DNA of 64,000 nt from Bombus terrestris (lineage: Eukaryota; Arthropoda; Insecta; Hymenoptera; Apidae): NCBI RefSeq assembly GCF_910591885.1, contig NW_025963601.1, forward strand, positions 124,001 to 188,000. Reading direction: 5' to 3'. The translations under genes were made by a program, and so were the position numbers. Below the pieces are notes generated by a model. That model was not told where the DNA came from. It ran no database searches and worked only from the letters and a program-made list of their open reading frames with translations. This document shows, piece by piece, positions 1 to 14,280 of this stretch; positions within the stretch are counted from its first letter, which is position 1, and every line of letters begins with the position of its first letter.

Positions 1-840
1 AACGTGGGACAACGTGGGACACCGTTGGACATCGTTGGACAACGTGGGACAACGTGGGACAACGTGGGACAACGTGGGACAACGTGGGACAACGTGGGAC
101 AACGTGGGACAACGTGGGACAACGTGGGACAACGTGGGACAACGTGGGACAACGTGGGACACCGTTGGACACCGTGGGACACCGTTGGACACCGTTGGAC
201 ATCGTTGGACACCGTGGGACAACGTGGGACAACGTGGGACAACGTGGGACACCGTTGGACACCGTTGGACACCGTTGGACATCGTTGGACACCGTGGGAC
301 AACGTGGGACAACGTGGGACAACGTGGGACAACGTGGGACAACGTGGGACATCGTGGGACAACGTGGGACAACGTGGGACAACGTGGGACACCGTTGGAC
401 ATCGTTGGACACCGTGGGACAACGTGGGACAACGTGGGACAACGTGGGACAACGTGGGACACCGTTGGACACCGTTGGACACCGTTGGACATCGTTGGAC
501 ACCGTGGGACAACGTGGGACAACGTGGGACAACGTGGGACAACGTGGGACAACGTGGGACAACGTGGGACAACGTGGGACAACGTGGGACAACGTGGGAC
601 AACGTGGGACAACGTGGGACAACGTGGGACATCGTGGGACAACGTGGGACAGCGTGGGACAACGTGGGACATCGTTGGACACCGTTGGACACCGTGGGAC
701 AACGTGGGACAACGTGGGACAACGTGGGACAACGTGGGACAACGTGGGACAACGTGGGACAACGTGGGACAACGTGGGACAACGTGGGACAACGTGGGAC
801 ACCGTTGGACATCGTTGGACACCGTGGGACAACGTGGGAC

Positions 841-2440
841 AACGTGGGACAACGTGGGAAACCATGGAACAACGTGGGACAACGTGGGACACCGTTGGAC
901 ATCGTTGGACAACGTGGGACAACGTGGGACAACGTGGGACAACGTGGGACAACGTGGGACAACGTGGGACAACGTGGGACAACGTGGGACAACGTGGGAC
1001 ACCGTTGGACATCGTTGGACACCGTGGGACAACGTGGGACAACGTGGGACCACGTGGGACAACGTGGGACAACGTGGGACAACGTGGGACAACTTGGGAC
1101 AACGTGGGACAACGTGGGACAACGTGGGACATCGTGGGACAACGTGGGACAACGTGGAACAACGTGGGACAACGTGGGACAACGTGGGACACCGTTGGAC
1201 ATCGTTGGACACCGTGGGACACCGTGGGACAACGTGGGACAACGTGGGACAACGTGGGACAACGTGGGACAACGTGGGAAACCATGGAACAACGTGGGAC
1301 AACGTGGGACACCGTTGGACATCGTTGGACAACGTGGGACAACGTGGGACCACGTGGGACAACGTGGGACAACGTGGGACAACGTGGGACACCGTTGGAC
1401 ACCGTGGGACACCGTTGGACACCGTTGGACATCGTTGGACACCGTGGGACAACGTGGGACAACGTGGGACAACGTGGGACAACGTGGGACAACGTGGGAC
1501 AACGTGGGACAACGTGGGACAACGTGGGACAACGTGGGACAACGTGGGACAACGTGGGACAACGTGGGACACCGTTGGACAACGTGGGACACCGTTGGAC
1601 ATCGTTGGACACCGTGGGACAACGTGGGACAACGTGGGACAACGTGGGACAACGTGGGACAACGTGGGACACCGTTGGACATCGTTGGACATCGTTGGAC
1701 ATCGTTGGACATCGTTGGACACCGTTGGACACCGTTGGACACCGTTGGACATCGTTGGACACCGTGGGACAACGTGGGACAACGTGGGACAACGTGGGAC
1801 AACGTGGGACAACGTGGGACAACGTGGGACATCGTGGGACAACGTGGGACAACGTGGGACAACGTGGGACAACGTGGGACAACGTGGGACACCGTTGGAC
1901 ACCGTGGGACACCGTTGGACACCGTTGGACATCGTTGGACACCGTGGGACAACGTGGGACAACGTGGGACAACGTGGGACAACGTGGGACATCGTGGGAC
2001 AACGTGGGACAACGTGGGACAACGTGGGACAACGTGGGTCATCGTGGGACAACGTGGGACAACGTGGGAAACCATGGAACAACGTGGGACAACGTGGGAC
2101 ACCGTTGGACATCGTTGGACATCGTTGGACACCGTGGGACAACGTGGGACAACGTGGGACAACGTGGGACAACGTCGGACAACGTGGGACAACGTGGGAC
2201 ATCGTGGGACAACGTGGGACAACGTGGGACAACGTGGGACAACGTGGGACAACGTGGGACACCGTTGGACACCGTGGGACACCGTTGGACACCGTTGGAC
2301 ATCGTTGGACACCGTGGGACAACGTGGGACAACGTGGGACAACGTGGGACAACGTGGGACATCGTGGGACAACGTGGGACAACGTGGGACAACGTGGGAC
2401 AACGTGGGACATCGTGGGACAACGTGGGACAACGTGGGAC
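841..2440 (+). repeat. Large duplicated segment, first copy (partner 7,571-9,170)
   Basis: Rare units recur at a constant offset of 6,730 bp. K units at 861, 1281 and 2071 match 7591, 8011 and 8801. The cacgtgggac units at 1051 and 1351 match 7781 and 8081. The aacttgggac unit at 1091 matches 7821, aacgtggaac at 1151 matches 7881, and aacgtcggac at 2171 matches 8901. The constant offset means no unit was gained or lost between the copies over more than 1.3 kb. The edges are approximate. Confidence 0.88.
861..1290 (+). repeat. Double-K module, copy 1
   Basis: Two K units 420 bp apart bracket a fixed series of rare units: cacgtgggac at 1051 (+190 from the first K), aacttgggac at 1091 and aacgtggaac at 1151. 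A second cacgtgggac follows at 1351, 70 bp after the closing K. The same ordered marker set recurs at 2,851, 7,591, 26,889 and 59,136, and in hybrid form at 37,729 and 39,669. The two copies in the disordered block (about 51.6 and 53.65 kb) are damaged. Confidence 0.9.
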
Positions 2441-2850
2441 AACGTGGGACACCGTTGGACACCGTTGGACACCGTTGGACATCGTTGGACACCGTGGGAC
2501 AACGTGGGACAACGTGGGACAACGTGGGACAACGTGGGACAACGTGGGACAACGTGGGACAACGTGGGACAACGTGGGACAACGTGGGACAACGTGGGAC
2601 AACGTGGGACAACGTGGGACATCGTGGGACAACGTGGGACAACGTGGGACAACGTGGGACATCGTTGGACACCGTTGGACACCGTGGGACAACGTGGGAC
2701 AACGTGGGACAACGTGGGACAACGTGGGACAACGTGGGACAACGTGGGACAACGTGGGACAACGTGGGACAACGTGGGACAACGTGGGACACCGTTGGAC
2801 ATCGTTGGACACCGTGGGACAACGTGGGACAACGTGGGACAACGTGGGAA

Positions 2851-3270
2851 ACCATGGAACAACGTGGGACAACGTGGGACACCGTTGGACATCGTTGGAC
2901 AACGTGGGACAACGTGGGACAACGTGGGACAACGTGGGACAACGTGGGACAACGTGGGACAACGTGGGACAACGTGGGACACCGTTGGACATCGTTGGAC
3001 ACCGTGGGACAACGTGGGACAACGTGAGACCACGTGGGACAACGTGGGACAACGTGGGACAACGTGGGACAACTTGGGACAACGTGGGACAACGTGGGAC
3101 AACGTGGGACATCGTGGGACAACGTGGGACAACGTGGAACAACGTGGGACAACGTGGGACAACGTGGGACACCGTTGGACATCGTTGGACACCGTGGGAC
3201 ACCGTGGGACAACGTGGGACAACGTGGGACAACGTGGGACAACGTGGGACAACGTGGGAAACCATGGAAC
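2851..3270 (+). repeat. Double-K module, copy 2
   Basis: The markers are K at 2851, cacgtgggac at 3031 (+180, one unit shorter than copy 1), aacttgggac at 3071, aacgtggaac at 3131 and K at 3261. A private substitution, aacgtgagac, lies at 3,021-3,030. It makes one of the rare plus-strand stop codons of the window. Confidence 0.9.
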
Positions 3271-3470
3271 AACGTGGGACAACGTGGGACACCGTTGGAC
3301 ATCGTTGGACAACGTGGGACAACGTGGGACCACGTGGGACAACGTGGGACAACGTGGGACAACGTGGGACACCGTTGGACACCGTGGGACACCGTTGGAC
3401 ACCGTTGGACATCGTTGGACACCGTGGGACAACGTGGGACAACGTGGGACAACGTGGGACAACGTGGGAC

Positions 3471-6340
3471 ACCGTTGGACATCGTTGGACATCGTTGGAC
3501 ATCGTTGGACATCGTTGGACACCGTTGGACACCGTTGGACACCGTTGGACATCGTTGGACACCGTGGGACAACGTGGGACAACGTGGGACAACGTGGGAC
3601 AACGTGGGACAACGTGGGACAACGTGGGACATCGTGGGACAACGTGGGACAACGTGGGACAACGTGGGACAACGTGGGACAACGTGGGACAACGTGGGAC
3701 AACGTGGGACAACGTGGGACATCGTGGGACAACGTGGGACAACGTGGGACAACGTGGGACAACGTGGGACAACGTGGGACACCGTTGGACACCGTGGGAC
3801 ACCGTTGGACACCGTTGGACATCGTTGGACACCGTGGGACAACGTGGGACAACGTGGGACAACGTGGGAAACCATGGAACAACGTGGGACAACGTGGGAC
3901 ACCGTTGGACATCGTTGGACATCGTTGGACACCGTGGGACAACGTGGGACAACGTGGGACAACGTGGGACAACGTCGGACAACGTGGGACAACGTGGGAC
4001 ATCGTGGGACAACGTGGGACAACGTGGGACAACGTGGGACAACGTGGGACAACGTGGGACACCGTTGGACACCGTGGGACACCGTTGGACACCGTTGGAC
4101 ATCGTGGGACACCGTGGGACAACGTGGGACAACGTGGGACAACGTGGGACAACGTGGGACATCGTGGGACAACGTGGGACAACGTGGGACAACGTGGGAC
4201 AACGTGGGACATCGTGGGACAACGTGGGACAACGTGGGACAACGTGGGACATCGTGGGACAACGTGGGACAACGTGGGACAACGTGGGACAACGTGGGAC
4301 ATCGTGGGACAACGTGGGACAACGTGGGACAACGTGGGACATCGTGGGACAACGTGGGACAACGTGGGACAACGTGGGACAACGTGGGACAACGTGGGAC
4401 ACCGTTGGACACCGTTGGACACCGTTGGACACCGTTGGACACCGTTGGACATCGTTGGACACCGTGGGACAACGTGGGACAACGTGGGACAACGTGGGAC
4501 AACGTGGGAAACCATGGAACAACGTGGGACAACGTGGGACACCGTTGGACATCGTTGGACATCGTTGGACACCGTGGGACAACGTGGGACAACGTGGGAC
4601 AACGTGGGACAACGTCGGACAACGTGGGACAACGTGGGACAACGTGGGACAACGTGGGACAACGTGGGACAACGTGGGACAACGTGGGACAACGTGGGAC
4701 AACGTGGGACATCGTGGGACAACGTGGGACAACGTGGGACAACGTGGGACAACGTGGGACATCGTTGGACACCGTTGGACACCGTGGGACAACGTGGGAC
4801 AACGTGGGACAACGTGGGACAACGTGGGACAACGTGGGACAACGTGGGACAACGTGGGACAACGTGGGACAACGTGGGACAACGTGGGACAACGTGGGAC
4901 ACCGTTGGACATCGTTGGACAACGTGGGACAACGTGGGACAACGTGGGACAACGTGGGACAACGTGGGACACCGTTGGACACCGTTGGACATCGTTGGAC
5001 ACCGTGGGACAACGTGGGACAACGTGGGACAACGTGGGACAACGTGGGACAACGTGGGACAACGTGGGACAACGTGGGACAACGTGGGACAACGTGGGAC
5101 ATCGTGGGACAACGTGGGACAACGTGGGACAACGTGGGACAACGTGGGACATCGTGGGACAACGTGGGACAACGTGGGACAACGTGGGACACCGTTGGAC
5201 ACCGTTGGACACCGTTGGACACCGTTGGACATCGTTGGACACCGTGGGACAACGTGGGACAACGTGGGACAACGTGGGACAACGTGGGACAACGTGGGAC
5301 AACGTGGGACAACGTGGGACAACGTGGGACAACGTGGGACAACGTGGGACAACGTGGGACATCGTGGGACAACGTGGGACTACGTGGGACAACGTGGGAC
5401 AACGTGGGACAACGTGGGACACCGTTGGACATCGTTGGACACCGTGGGACAACGTGGGACAACGTGGGACAACGTGGGACACCGCTGGACACCGTGGGAC
5501 AACGTGGGACAACGTGGGACATCGTGGGACAACGTGGGACAACGTGGGACAACGTGGGACAACGTGGGACAACGTGGGACACCGTTGGACAACGTGGGAC
5601 ACCGTTGGACATCGTTGGACACCGTGGGACAACGTGGGACAACGTGGGACCACGTGGGACAACGTGGGACAACGTGGGACAACGTGGGACAACGTGGGAC
5701 AACGTGGGACAACGTGGGACAACGTGGGACATCGTGGGACAACGTGGGACAACGTGGGACACCGTTGGACATCGTTGGACACCGTGGGACACCGTGGGAC
5801 AACGTGGGACAACGTGGGACAACGTGGGACAACGTGGGACAACGTGGGACAACGTGGGACAACGTGGGACAACGTGGGACAACGTGGGACAACGTGGGAC
5901 AACGTGGGACAACGTGGGACAACGTGGGACATCGTGGGACAACGTGGGACAACGTGGGACAACGTGGGACAACGTGGGACAACGTGGGACACCGTTGGAC
6001 ACCGTTGGACACCGTTGGACACCGTTGGACATCGTTGGACACCGTGGGACAACGTGGGACAACGTGGGACAACGTGGGAAACCATGGAACAACGTGGGAC
6101 AACGTGGGACACCGTTGGACATCGTTGGACATCGTTGGACACCGTGGGACAACGTGGGACAACGTGGGAAAACGTGGGACAACGTGGGACACCGTTGGAC
6201 ATCGCTGGACACCGTTGGACATCGTTGGACACCGTGGGACAACGTGGGACAACGTGGGACAACGTGGGACAACGTGGGACAACGTGGGACAACGTGGGAC
6301 AACGTGGGACAACGTGGGACAACGTGGGACAACGTGGGAC
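3471..6340 (+). repeat. 2.87-kb duplicated segment, first copy (partner 8,401-11,270)
   Basis: Landmarks pair at offsets of 4,910-4,930 bp: the U3 run at 3481 with 8411, K at 3871, 4511 and 6081 with 8801, 9421 and 11011, aacgtcggac at 3971 with 8901, tacgtgggac at 5381 with 10311, cacgtgggac at 5651 with 10571, and atcgctggac at 6201 with 11131. The 10- or 20-bp differences are gains or losses of one or two whole units. Similarity ends near 6,340. Confidence 0.87.
5581..6210 (+). repeat. 630-bp duplicated segment, first copy (partner 6,851-7,470)
   Basis: U2-U1-U2-U3-U4 is followed by cacgtgggac at 5651, a K at 6081, a gggaa unit at 6161 and atcgctggac at 6201. The same series appears at 6,851, 6,921, 7,341, 7,421 and 7,461, an offset of 1,260-1,270 bp. 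Confidence 0.85.
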
Positions 6341-6540
6341 AACGTTGGACATCGTTGGACATCGTTGGACATCGTGGGACACCGTTGGACATCGTTGGAC
6401 ATCGTTGGACACCGTTGGACACCGTTGGACAACGTGGGACATCGTGGGACAACGTGGGACAACGTGGGACAACGTGGGACAACGTGGGACACCGTTGGAC
6501 ACCGTGGGACACCGTTGGACACCGTTGGACACCGTTGGAC

Positions 6541-6900
6541 ATCGTTGGACATCGTTGGACACCGTGGGACAACGTGGGACACCGTTGGACACCGTGGGAC
6601 AACGTGGGACAACGTGGGACATCGTGGGACAACGTGGGACAACGTGGGACAACGTGGGACAACGTGGGACACCGTTGGACAACGTGGGACACCGTTGGAC
6701 ATCGTTGGACACCGTGGGACATCGTTGGACATCGTTGGACACCGTGGGACAACGTGGGACACCGTTGGACACCGTGGGACAACGTGGGACAACGTGGGAC
6801 ATCGTGGGACAACGTGGGACAACGTGGGACAACGTGGGACAACGTGGGACACCGTTGGACAACGTGGGACACCGTTGGACATCGTTGGACACCGTGGGAC
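6541..6900 (+). repeat. Exact 180-bp tandem duplication (2 copies)
   Basis: Bases 6,541-6,720 and 6,721-6,900 are identical as read: 18 units in the same order, including three U2-containing clusters and one U5. With no difference in 180 bp, this is among the youngest visible amplification events in the window. Confidence 0.93.
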
Positions 6901-7470
6901 AACGTGGGACAACGTGGGACCACGTGGGACAACGTGGGACAACGTGGGACAACGTGGGACAACGTGGGACAACGTGGGACAACGTGGGACAACGTGGGAC
7001 ATCGTGGGACAACGTGGGACAACGTGGGACACCGTTGGACATCGTTGGACACCGTGGGACACCGTGGGACAACGTGGGACAACGTGGGACAACGTGGGAC
7101 AACGTGGGACAACGTGGGACAACGTGGGACAACGTGGGACAACGTGGGACAACGTGGGACAACGTGGGACAACGTGGGACAACGTGGGACAACGTGGGAC
7201 ATCGTGGGACAACGTGGGACAACGTGGGACAACGTGGGACAACGTGGGACACCGTTGGACACCGTTGGACACCGTTGGACACCGTTGGACATCGTTGGAC
7301 ACCGTGGGACAACGTGGGACAACGTGGGACAACGTGGGAAACCATGGAACAACGTGGGACAACGTGGGACACCGTTGGACATCGTTGGACATCGTTGGAC
7401 ACCGTGGGACAACGTGGGACAACGTGGGAAAACGTGGGACAACGTGGGACACCGTTGGACATCGCTGGAC
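6851..7470 (+). repeat. 630-bp duplicated segment, second copy (partner 5,581-6,210)
   Basis: This is the partner of 5,581-6,210 and one unit shorter before the K. The match stops after atcgctggac at 7,461. The first copy continues with U2-U3-U4, while this copy goes directly to U4 at 7,471. Confidence 0.84.
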
Positions 7471-7570
7471 ACCGTGGGACAACGTGGGACAACGTGGGAC
7501 AACGTGGGACAACGTGGGACAACGTGGGACACCGTTGGACATCGTTGGACACCGTGGGACAACGTGGGAC

Positions 7571-9170
7571 AACGTGGGACAACGTGGGAAACCATGGAAC
7601 AACGTGGGACAACGTGGGACACCGTTGGACATCGTTGGACAACGTGGGACAACGTGGGACAACGTGGGACAACGTGGGACAACGTGGGACAACGTGGGAC
7701 AACGTGGGACAACGTGGGACAACGTGGGACACCGTTGGACATCGTTGGACACCGTGGGACAACGTGGGACAACGTGGGACCACGTGGGACAACGTGGGAC
7801 AACGTGGGACAACGTGGGACAACTTGGGACAACGTGGGACAACGTGGGACAACGTGGGACATCGTGGGACAACGTGGGACAACGTGGAACAACGTGGGAC
7901 AACGTGGGACAACGTGGGACACCGTTGGACATCGTTGGACACCGTGGGACACCGTGGGACAACGTGGGACAACGTGGGACAACGTGGGACAACGTGGGAC
8001 AACGTGGGAAACCATGGAACAACGTGGGACAACGTGGGACACCGTTGGACATCGTTGGACAACGTGGGACAACGTGGGACCACGTGGGACAACGTGGGAC
8101 AACGTGGGACAACGTGGGACACCGTTGGACACCGTGGGACACCGTTGGACACCGTTGGACATCGTTGGACACCGTGGGACAACGTGGGACAACGTGGGAC
8201 AACGTGGGACAACGTGGGACAACGTGGGACAACGTGGGACAACGTGGGACAACGTGGGACAACGTGGGACAACGTGGGACAACGTGGGACAACGTGGGAC
8301 ACCGTTGGACAACGTGGGACACCGTTGGACATCGTTGGACACCGTGGGACAACGTGGGACAACGTGGGACAACGTGGGACAACGTGGGACAACGTGGGAC
8401 ACCGTTGGACATCGTTGGACATCGTTGGACATCGTTGGACATCGTTGGACACCGTTGGACACCGTTGGACACCGTTGGACATCGTTGGACACCGTGGGAC
8501 AACGTGGGACAACGTGGGACAACGTGGGACAACGTGGGACAACGTGGGACAACGTGGGACATCGTGGGACAACGTGGGACAACGTGGGACAACGTGGGAC
8601 AACGTGGGACAACGTGGGACACCGTGGGACACCGTGGGACACCGTTGGACACCGTTGGACATCGTTGGACACCGTGGGACAACGTGGGACAACGTGGGAC
8701 AACGTGGGACAACGTGGGACATCGTGGGACAACGTGGGACAACGTGGGACAACGTGGGACAACGTGGGACATCGTGGGACAACGTGGGACAACGTGGGAA
8801 ACCATGGAACAACGTGGGACAACGTGGGACACCGTTGGACATCGTTGGACATCGTTGGACACCGTGGGACAACGTGGGACAACGTGGGACAACGTGGGAC
8901 AACGTCGGACAACGTGGGACAACGTGGGACATCGTGGGACAACGTGGGACAACGTGGGACAACGTGGGACAACGTGGGACAACGTGGGACACCGTGGGAC
9001 ACCGTGGGACACCGTTGGACACCGTTGGACATCGTTGGACACCGTGGGACAACGTGGGACAACGTGGGACAACGTGGGACAACGTGGGACATCGTGGGAC
9101 AACGTGGGACAACGTGGGACAACGTGGGACAACGTGGGACATCGTGGGACAACGTGGGACAACGTGGGAC
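7571..9170 (+). repeat. Large duplicated segment, second copy (partner 841-2,440)
   Basis: This is the 6,730-bp-offset partner of the segment beginning near 841. It differs from the first copy by a few unit substitutions: at 8,991, for instance, it has U4 where the partner has U2. A shorter relative at about 2,831-3,520 lacks 180 bp between the second cacgtgggac and the run of U3 units. Confidence 0.88.
7591..8020 (+). repeat. Double-K module, copy 3
   Basis: K at 7591 and 8011, cacgtgggac at 7781 and 8081, aacttgggac at 7821 and aacgtggaac at 7881 all lie at the same internal spacings as copy 1. This copy belongs to the 6,730-bp-offset duplication. Confidence 0.9.
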
Positions 9171-11270
9171 AACGTGGGACATCGTGGGACAACGTGGGAC
9201 AACGTGGGACAACGTGGGACAACGTGGGACATCGTGGGACAACGTGGGACAACGTGGGACAACGTGGGACATCGTGGGACAACGTGGGACAACGTGGGAC
9301 AACGTGGGACAACGTGGGACAACGTGGGACACCGTTGGACACCGTTGGACACCGTTGGACACCGTTGGACATCGTTGGACACCGTGGGACAACGTGGGAC
9401 AACGTGGGACAACGTGGGAAACCATGGAACAACGTGGGACAACGTGGGACACCGTTGGACATCGTTGGACATCGTTGGACACCGTGGGACAACGTGGGAC
9501 AACGTGGGACAACGTGGGACAACGTCGGACAACGTGGGACAACGTGGGACAACGTGGGACAACGTGGGACAACGTGGGACAACGTGGGACAACGTGGGAC
9601 AACGTGGGACAACGTGGGACAGCGTGGGACATCGTGGGACAACGTGGGACAACGTGGGACAACGTGGGACAACGTGGGACATCGTTGGACACCGTTGGAC
9701 ACCGTGGGACAACGTGGGACAACGTGGGACAACGTGGGACAACGTGGGACAACGTGGGACAACGTGGGACAACGTGGGACAACGTGGGACAACGTGGGAC
9801 AACGTGGGACAACGTGGGACACCGTTGGACATCGTTGGACAACGTGGGACAACGTGGGACAACGTGGGACAACGTGGGACAACGTGGGACACCGTTGGAC
9901 ACCGTTGGACATCGTTGGACACCGTGGGACAACGTGGGACAACGTGGGACAACGTGGGACAACGTGGGACAACGTGGGACAACGTGGGACAACGTGGGAC
10001 AACGTGGGACAACGTGGGACAACGTGGGACATCGTGGGACAACGTGGGACAACGTGGGACAACGTGGGACAACGTGGGACATCGTGGGACAACGTGGGAC
10101 AACGTGGGACAACGTGGGACACCGTTGGACACCGTTGGACACCGTTGGACACCGTTGGACATCGTTGGACACCGTGGGACAACGTGGGACAACGTGGGAC
10201 AACGTGGGACAACGTGGGACAACGTGGGACAACGTGGGACAACGTGGGACAACGTGGGACAACGTGGGACAACGTGGGACAACGTGGGACATCGTGGGAC
10301 AACGTGGGACTACGTGGGACAACGTGGGACAACGTGGGACAACGTGGGACACCGTTGGACATCGTTGGACACCGTGGGACAACGTGGGACAACGTGGGAC
10401 AACGTGGGACACCGTTGGACACCGTGGGACAACGTGGGACAACGTGGGACATCGTGGGACAACGTGGGACAACGTGGGACAACGTGGGACAACGTGGGAC
10501 ACCGTTGGACAACGTGGGACACCGTTGGACATCGTTGGACACCGTGGGACAACGTGGGACAACGTGGGACCACGTGGGACAACGTGGGACAACGTGGGAC
10601 AACGTGGGACAACGTGGGACAACGTGGGACAACGTGGGACAACGTGGGACATCTTGGGACAACGTGGGACAACGTGGGACACCGTTGGACATCGTTGGAC
10701 ACCGTGGGACACCGTGGGACAACGTGGGACAACGTGGGACAACGTGGGACAACGTGGGACAACGTGGGACAACGTGGGACAACGTGGGACAACGTGGGAC
10801 AACGTGGGACAACGTGGGACAACGTGGGACAACGTGGGACAACGTGGGACAACGTGGGACATCGTGGGACAACGTGGGACAACGTGGGACAACGTGGGAC
10901 AACGTGGGACAACGTGGGACACCGTTGGACACCGTTGGACACCGTTGGACACCGTTGGACATCGTTGGACACCGTGGGACAACGTGGGACAACGTGGGAC
11001 AACGTGGGAAACCATGGAACAACGTGGGACAACGTGGGACACCGTTGGACATCGTTGGACATCGTTGGACACCGTGGGACAACGTGGGACAACGTGGGAA
11101 AACGTGGGACAACGTGGGACACCGTTGGACATCGCTGGACACCGTTGGACATCGTTGGACACCGTGGGACAACGTGGGACAACGTGGGACAACGTGGGAC
11201 AACGTGGGACAACGTGGGACAACGTGGGACAACGTGGGACAACGTGGGACAACGTGGGACAACGTGGGAC
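8401..11270 (+). repeat. 2.87-kb duplicated segment, second copy (partner 3,471-6,340)
   Basis: This is the second member of the 4.93-kb-offset pair. Private differences include U2 at 10,411 where the first copy has accgctggac (5,481), and atcttgggac at 10,651. The segment overlaps the end of the 7,571-9,170 duplication, so that stretch has relatives at two upstream positions. Successive nested amplification would explain this. Confidence 0.87.
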
Positions 11271-12060
11271 AACGTGGGACAACGTGGGACAACGTGGGAC
11301 ATCGTGGGACAACGTGGGACAACGTGGGACAACGTGGGACAACGTGGGACACCGTTGGACATCGTTGGACACCGTGGGACAACGTGGGACAACGTGGGAC
11401 AACGTGGGACACCGTTGGACACCGTTGGACACCGTTGGACACCGTTGGACATCGTTGGACACCGTGGGACAACGTGGGACAACGTGGGACAACGTGGGAA
11501 ACCATGGAACAACGTGGGACAACGTGGGACACCGTTGGACATCGTTGGACAACGTGGGACAACGTGGGACAACGTGGGACAACGTGGGACAACGTGGGAC
11601 AACGTGGGACAACGTGGGACAACGTGGGACAACGTGGGACACCGTTGGACACCGTGGGACACCGTTGGACACCGTTGGACATCGTTGGACACCGTGGGAC
11701 AACGTGGGACAACGTGGGACAACGTGGGACAACGTGGGACAACGTGGGACATCGTGGGACAACGTGGGACAACGTGGGACAACGTGGGACAACGTGGGAC
11801 AACGTGGGACATCGTTGGACACCGTTGGACATCGTTGGACACCGTTGGACACCGTTGGACAACGTGGGACATCGTGGGACAACGTGGGACAACGTGGGAC
11901 AACGTGGGACAACGTGGGACACCGTTGGACACCGTGGGACAACGTGGGACAACGTGGGACACCGTGGAACAACGTGGGACAACGTGGGACAACGTGGGAC
12001 AACGTGGGACAACGTGGGACATCGTTGGACACCGTTGGACAACGTGGGACAACGTGGGAC

Positions 12061-12500
12061 AACGTGGGAAAACGTGGGACAACGTGGGACAACGTGGGAC
12101 ACCGTTGGACATCGCTGGACACCGTTGGACATCGTTGGACACCGTGGGACAACGTGGGACAACGTGGGACAACGTGGGACAACGTGGGACAACGTGGGAC
12201 AACGTGGGACAACGTGGGACAACGTGGGACAACGTGGGAAAACGTGGGACAACGTGGGACACCGTTGGACATCGCTGGACACCGTTGGACATCGTTGGAC
12301 ACCGTGGGACAACGTGGGACAACGTGGGACACCGTGGGACAACGTGGGACAACGTGGGACAACGTGGGACAACGTGGGACACCGTTGGACATCGTTGGAC
12401 ATCGTTGGACACCGTGGGACAACGTGGGACAACGTGGGAAAACGTGGGACAACGTGGGACACCGTTGGACATCGCTGGACACCGTTGGACATCGTTGGAC
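12061..12500 (+). repeat. Three copies of an atcgctggac module
   Basis: A short module is present three times: a unit ending in gggaa, two or three U1, U2, atcgctggac, U2, U3, U4. The gggaa units are at 12061, 12231 and 12431, and the atcgctggac units at 12111, 12261 and 12471. The same module occurs singly at 6,161, 7,421, 11,091, 13,831, 29,429, 43,409 and 62,006. In those places it lies 80 bp after a K unit, but here no K precedes the copies. Confidence 0.85.
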
Positions 12501-14280
12501 ACCGTGGGACAACGTGGGACAACGTGGGACAACGTGGGACAACGTGGGACAACGTGGGACAACGTGGGACAACGTGGGACAACGTGGGACAACGTGGGAC
12601 ATCGTGGGACAACGTGGGACAACGTGGGAAAACGTGGGACAACGTGGGACAACGTGGGACAACGTGGGACAACGTGGGACATCGTGGGACAACGTGGGAC
12701 AACGTGGGACAACGTGGGACAACGTGGGACATCGTGGGACAACGTGGGACAACGTGGGACAACGTGGGACACCGTTGGACACCGTTGGACACCGTTGGAC
12801 ACCGTTGGACATCGTTGGACACCGTGGGACAACGTGGGACAACGTGGGACAACGTGGGAAACCATGGAACAACGTGGGACAACGTGGGACACCGTTGGAC
12901 ATCGTTGGACATCGTTGGACACCGTGGGACAACGTGGGACAACGTGGGAAACCATGGAACAACGTGGGACAACGTGGGACACCGTTGGACATCGTTGGAC
13001 AACGTGGGACAACGTGGGACAACGTGGGACAACGTGGGACAACGTGGGACAACGTGGGACAACGTGGGACAACGTGGGACACCGTTGGACACCGTGGGAC
13101 ACCGTTGGACACCGTTGGACATCGTTGGACACCGTGGGACAACGTGGGACAACGTGGGACAACGTGGGACAACGTGGGACAACGTGGGACAACGTGGGAC
13201 AACGTGGGACAACGTGGGACAACGTGGGACAACGTGGGACAACGTGGGACAACGTGGGACAACGTGGGACAACGTGGGACAACGTGGGACAACGTGGGAC
13301 AACGTGGGACACCGTTGGACAACGTGGGACACCGTTGGACATCGTTGGACACCGTGGGACAACGTGGGACAACGTGGGACCACGTGGGACAACGTGGGAC
13401 AACGTGGGACAACGTGGGACAACGTGGGACAACGTGGGACAACGTGGGACAACGTGGGACATCGTGGGACAACGTGGGACACCGTGGGACACCGTGGGAC
13501 ACCGTTGGACACCGTGGGACACCGTGGGACAACGTGGGACAACGTGGGACAACGTGGGACAACGTGGGACAACGTGGGACAACGTGGGACAACGTGGGAC
13601 ATCGTGGGACAACGTGGGACAACGTGGGACAACGTGGGACAACGTGGGACAACGTGGGACACCGTTGGACACCGTTGGACACCGTTGGACACCGTTGGAC
13701 ATCGTTGGACACCGTGGGACAACGTGGGACAACGTGGGACAACGTGGGAAACCATGGAACAACGTGGGACAACGTGGGACACCGTTGGACATCGTTGGAC
13801 ATCGTTGGACACCGTGGGACAACGTGGGACAACGTGGGAAAACGTGGGACAACGTGGGACACCGTTGGACATCGCTGGACACCGTTGGACATCGTTGGAC
13901 ACCGTGGGACAACGTGGGACAACGTGGGACAACGTGGGACAACGTGGGACAACGTGGGACAACGTGGGACAACGTGGGACAACGTGGGACGACGTGGGAC
14001 AACGTGGGACAACGTGGGACAACGTGGGACAACGTGGGACAACGTGGGACATCGTGGGACAACGTGGGACAACGTGGGACAACGTGGGACAACGTGGGAC
14101 ACCGTTGGACATCGTTGGACACCGTGGGACAACGTGGGACAACGTGGGACAACGTGGGACACCGTTGGACACCGTTGGACACCGTTGGACACCGTTGGAC
14201 ATCGTTGGACACCGTGGGACAACGTGGGACAACGTGGGACAACGTGGGAAACCATGGAACAACGTGGGACAACGTGGGAC

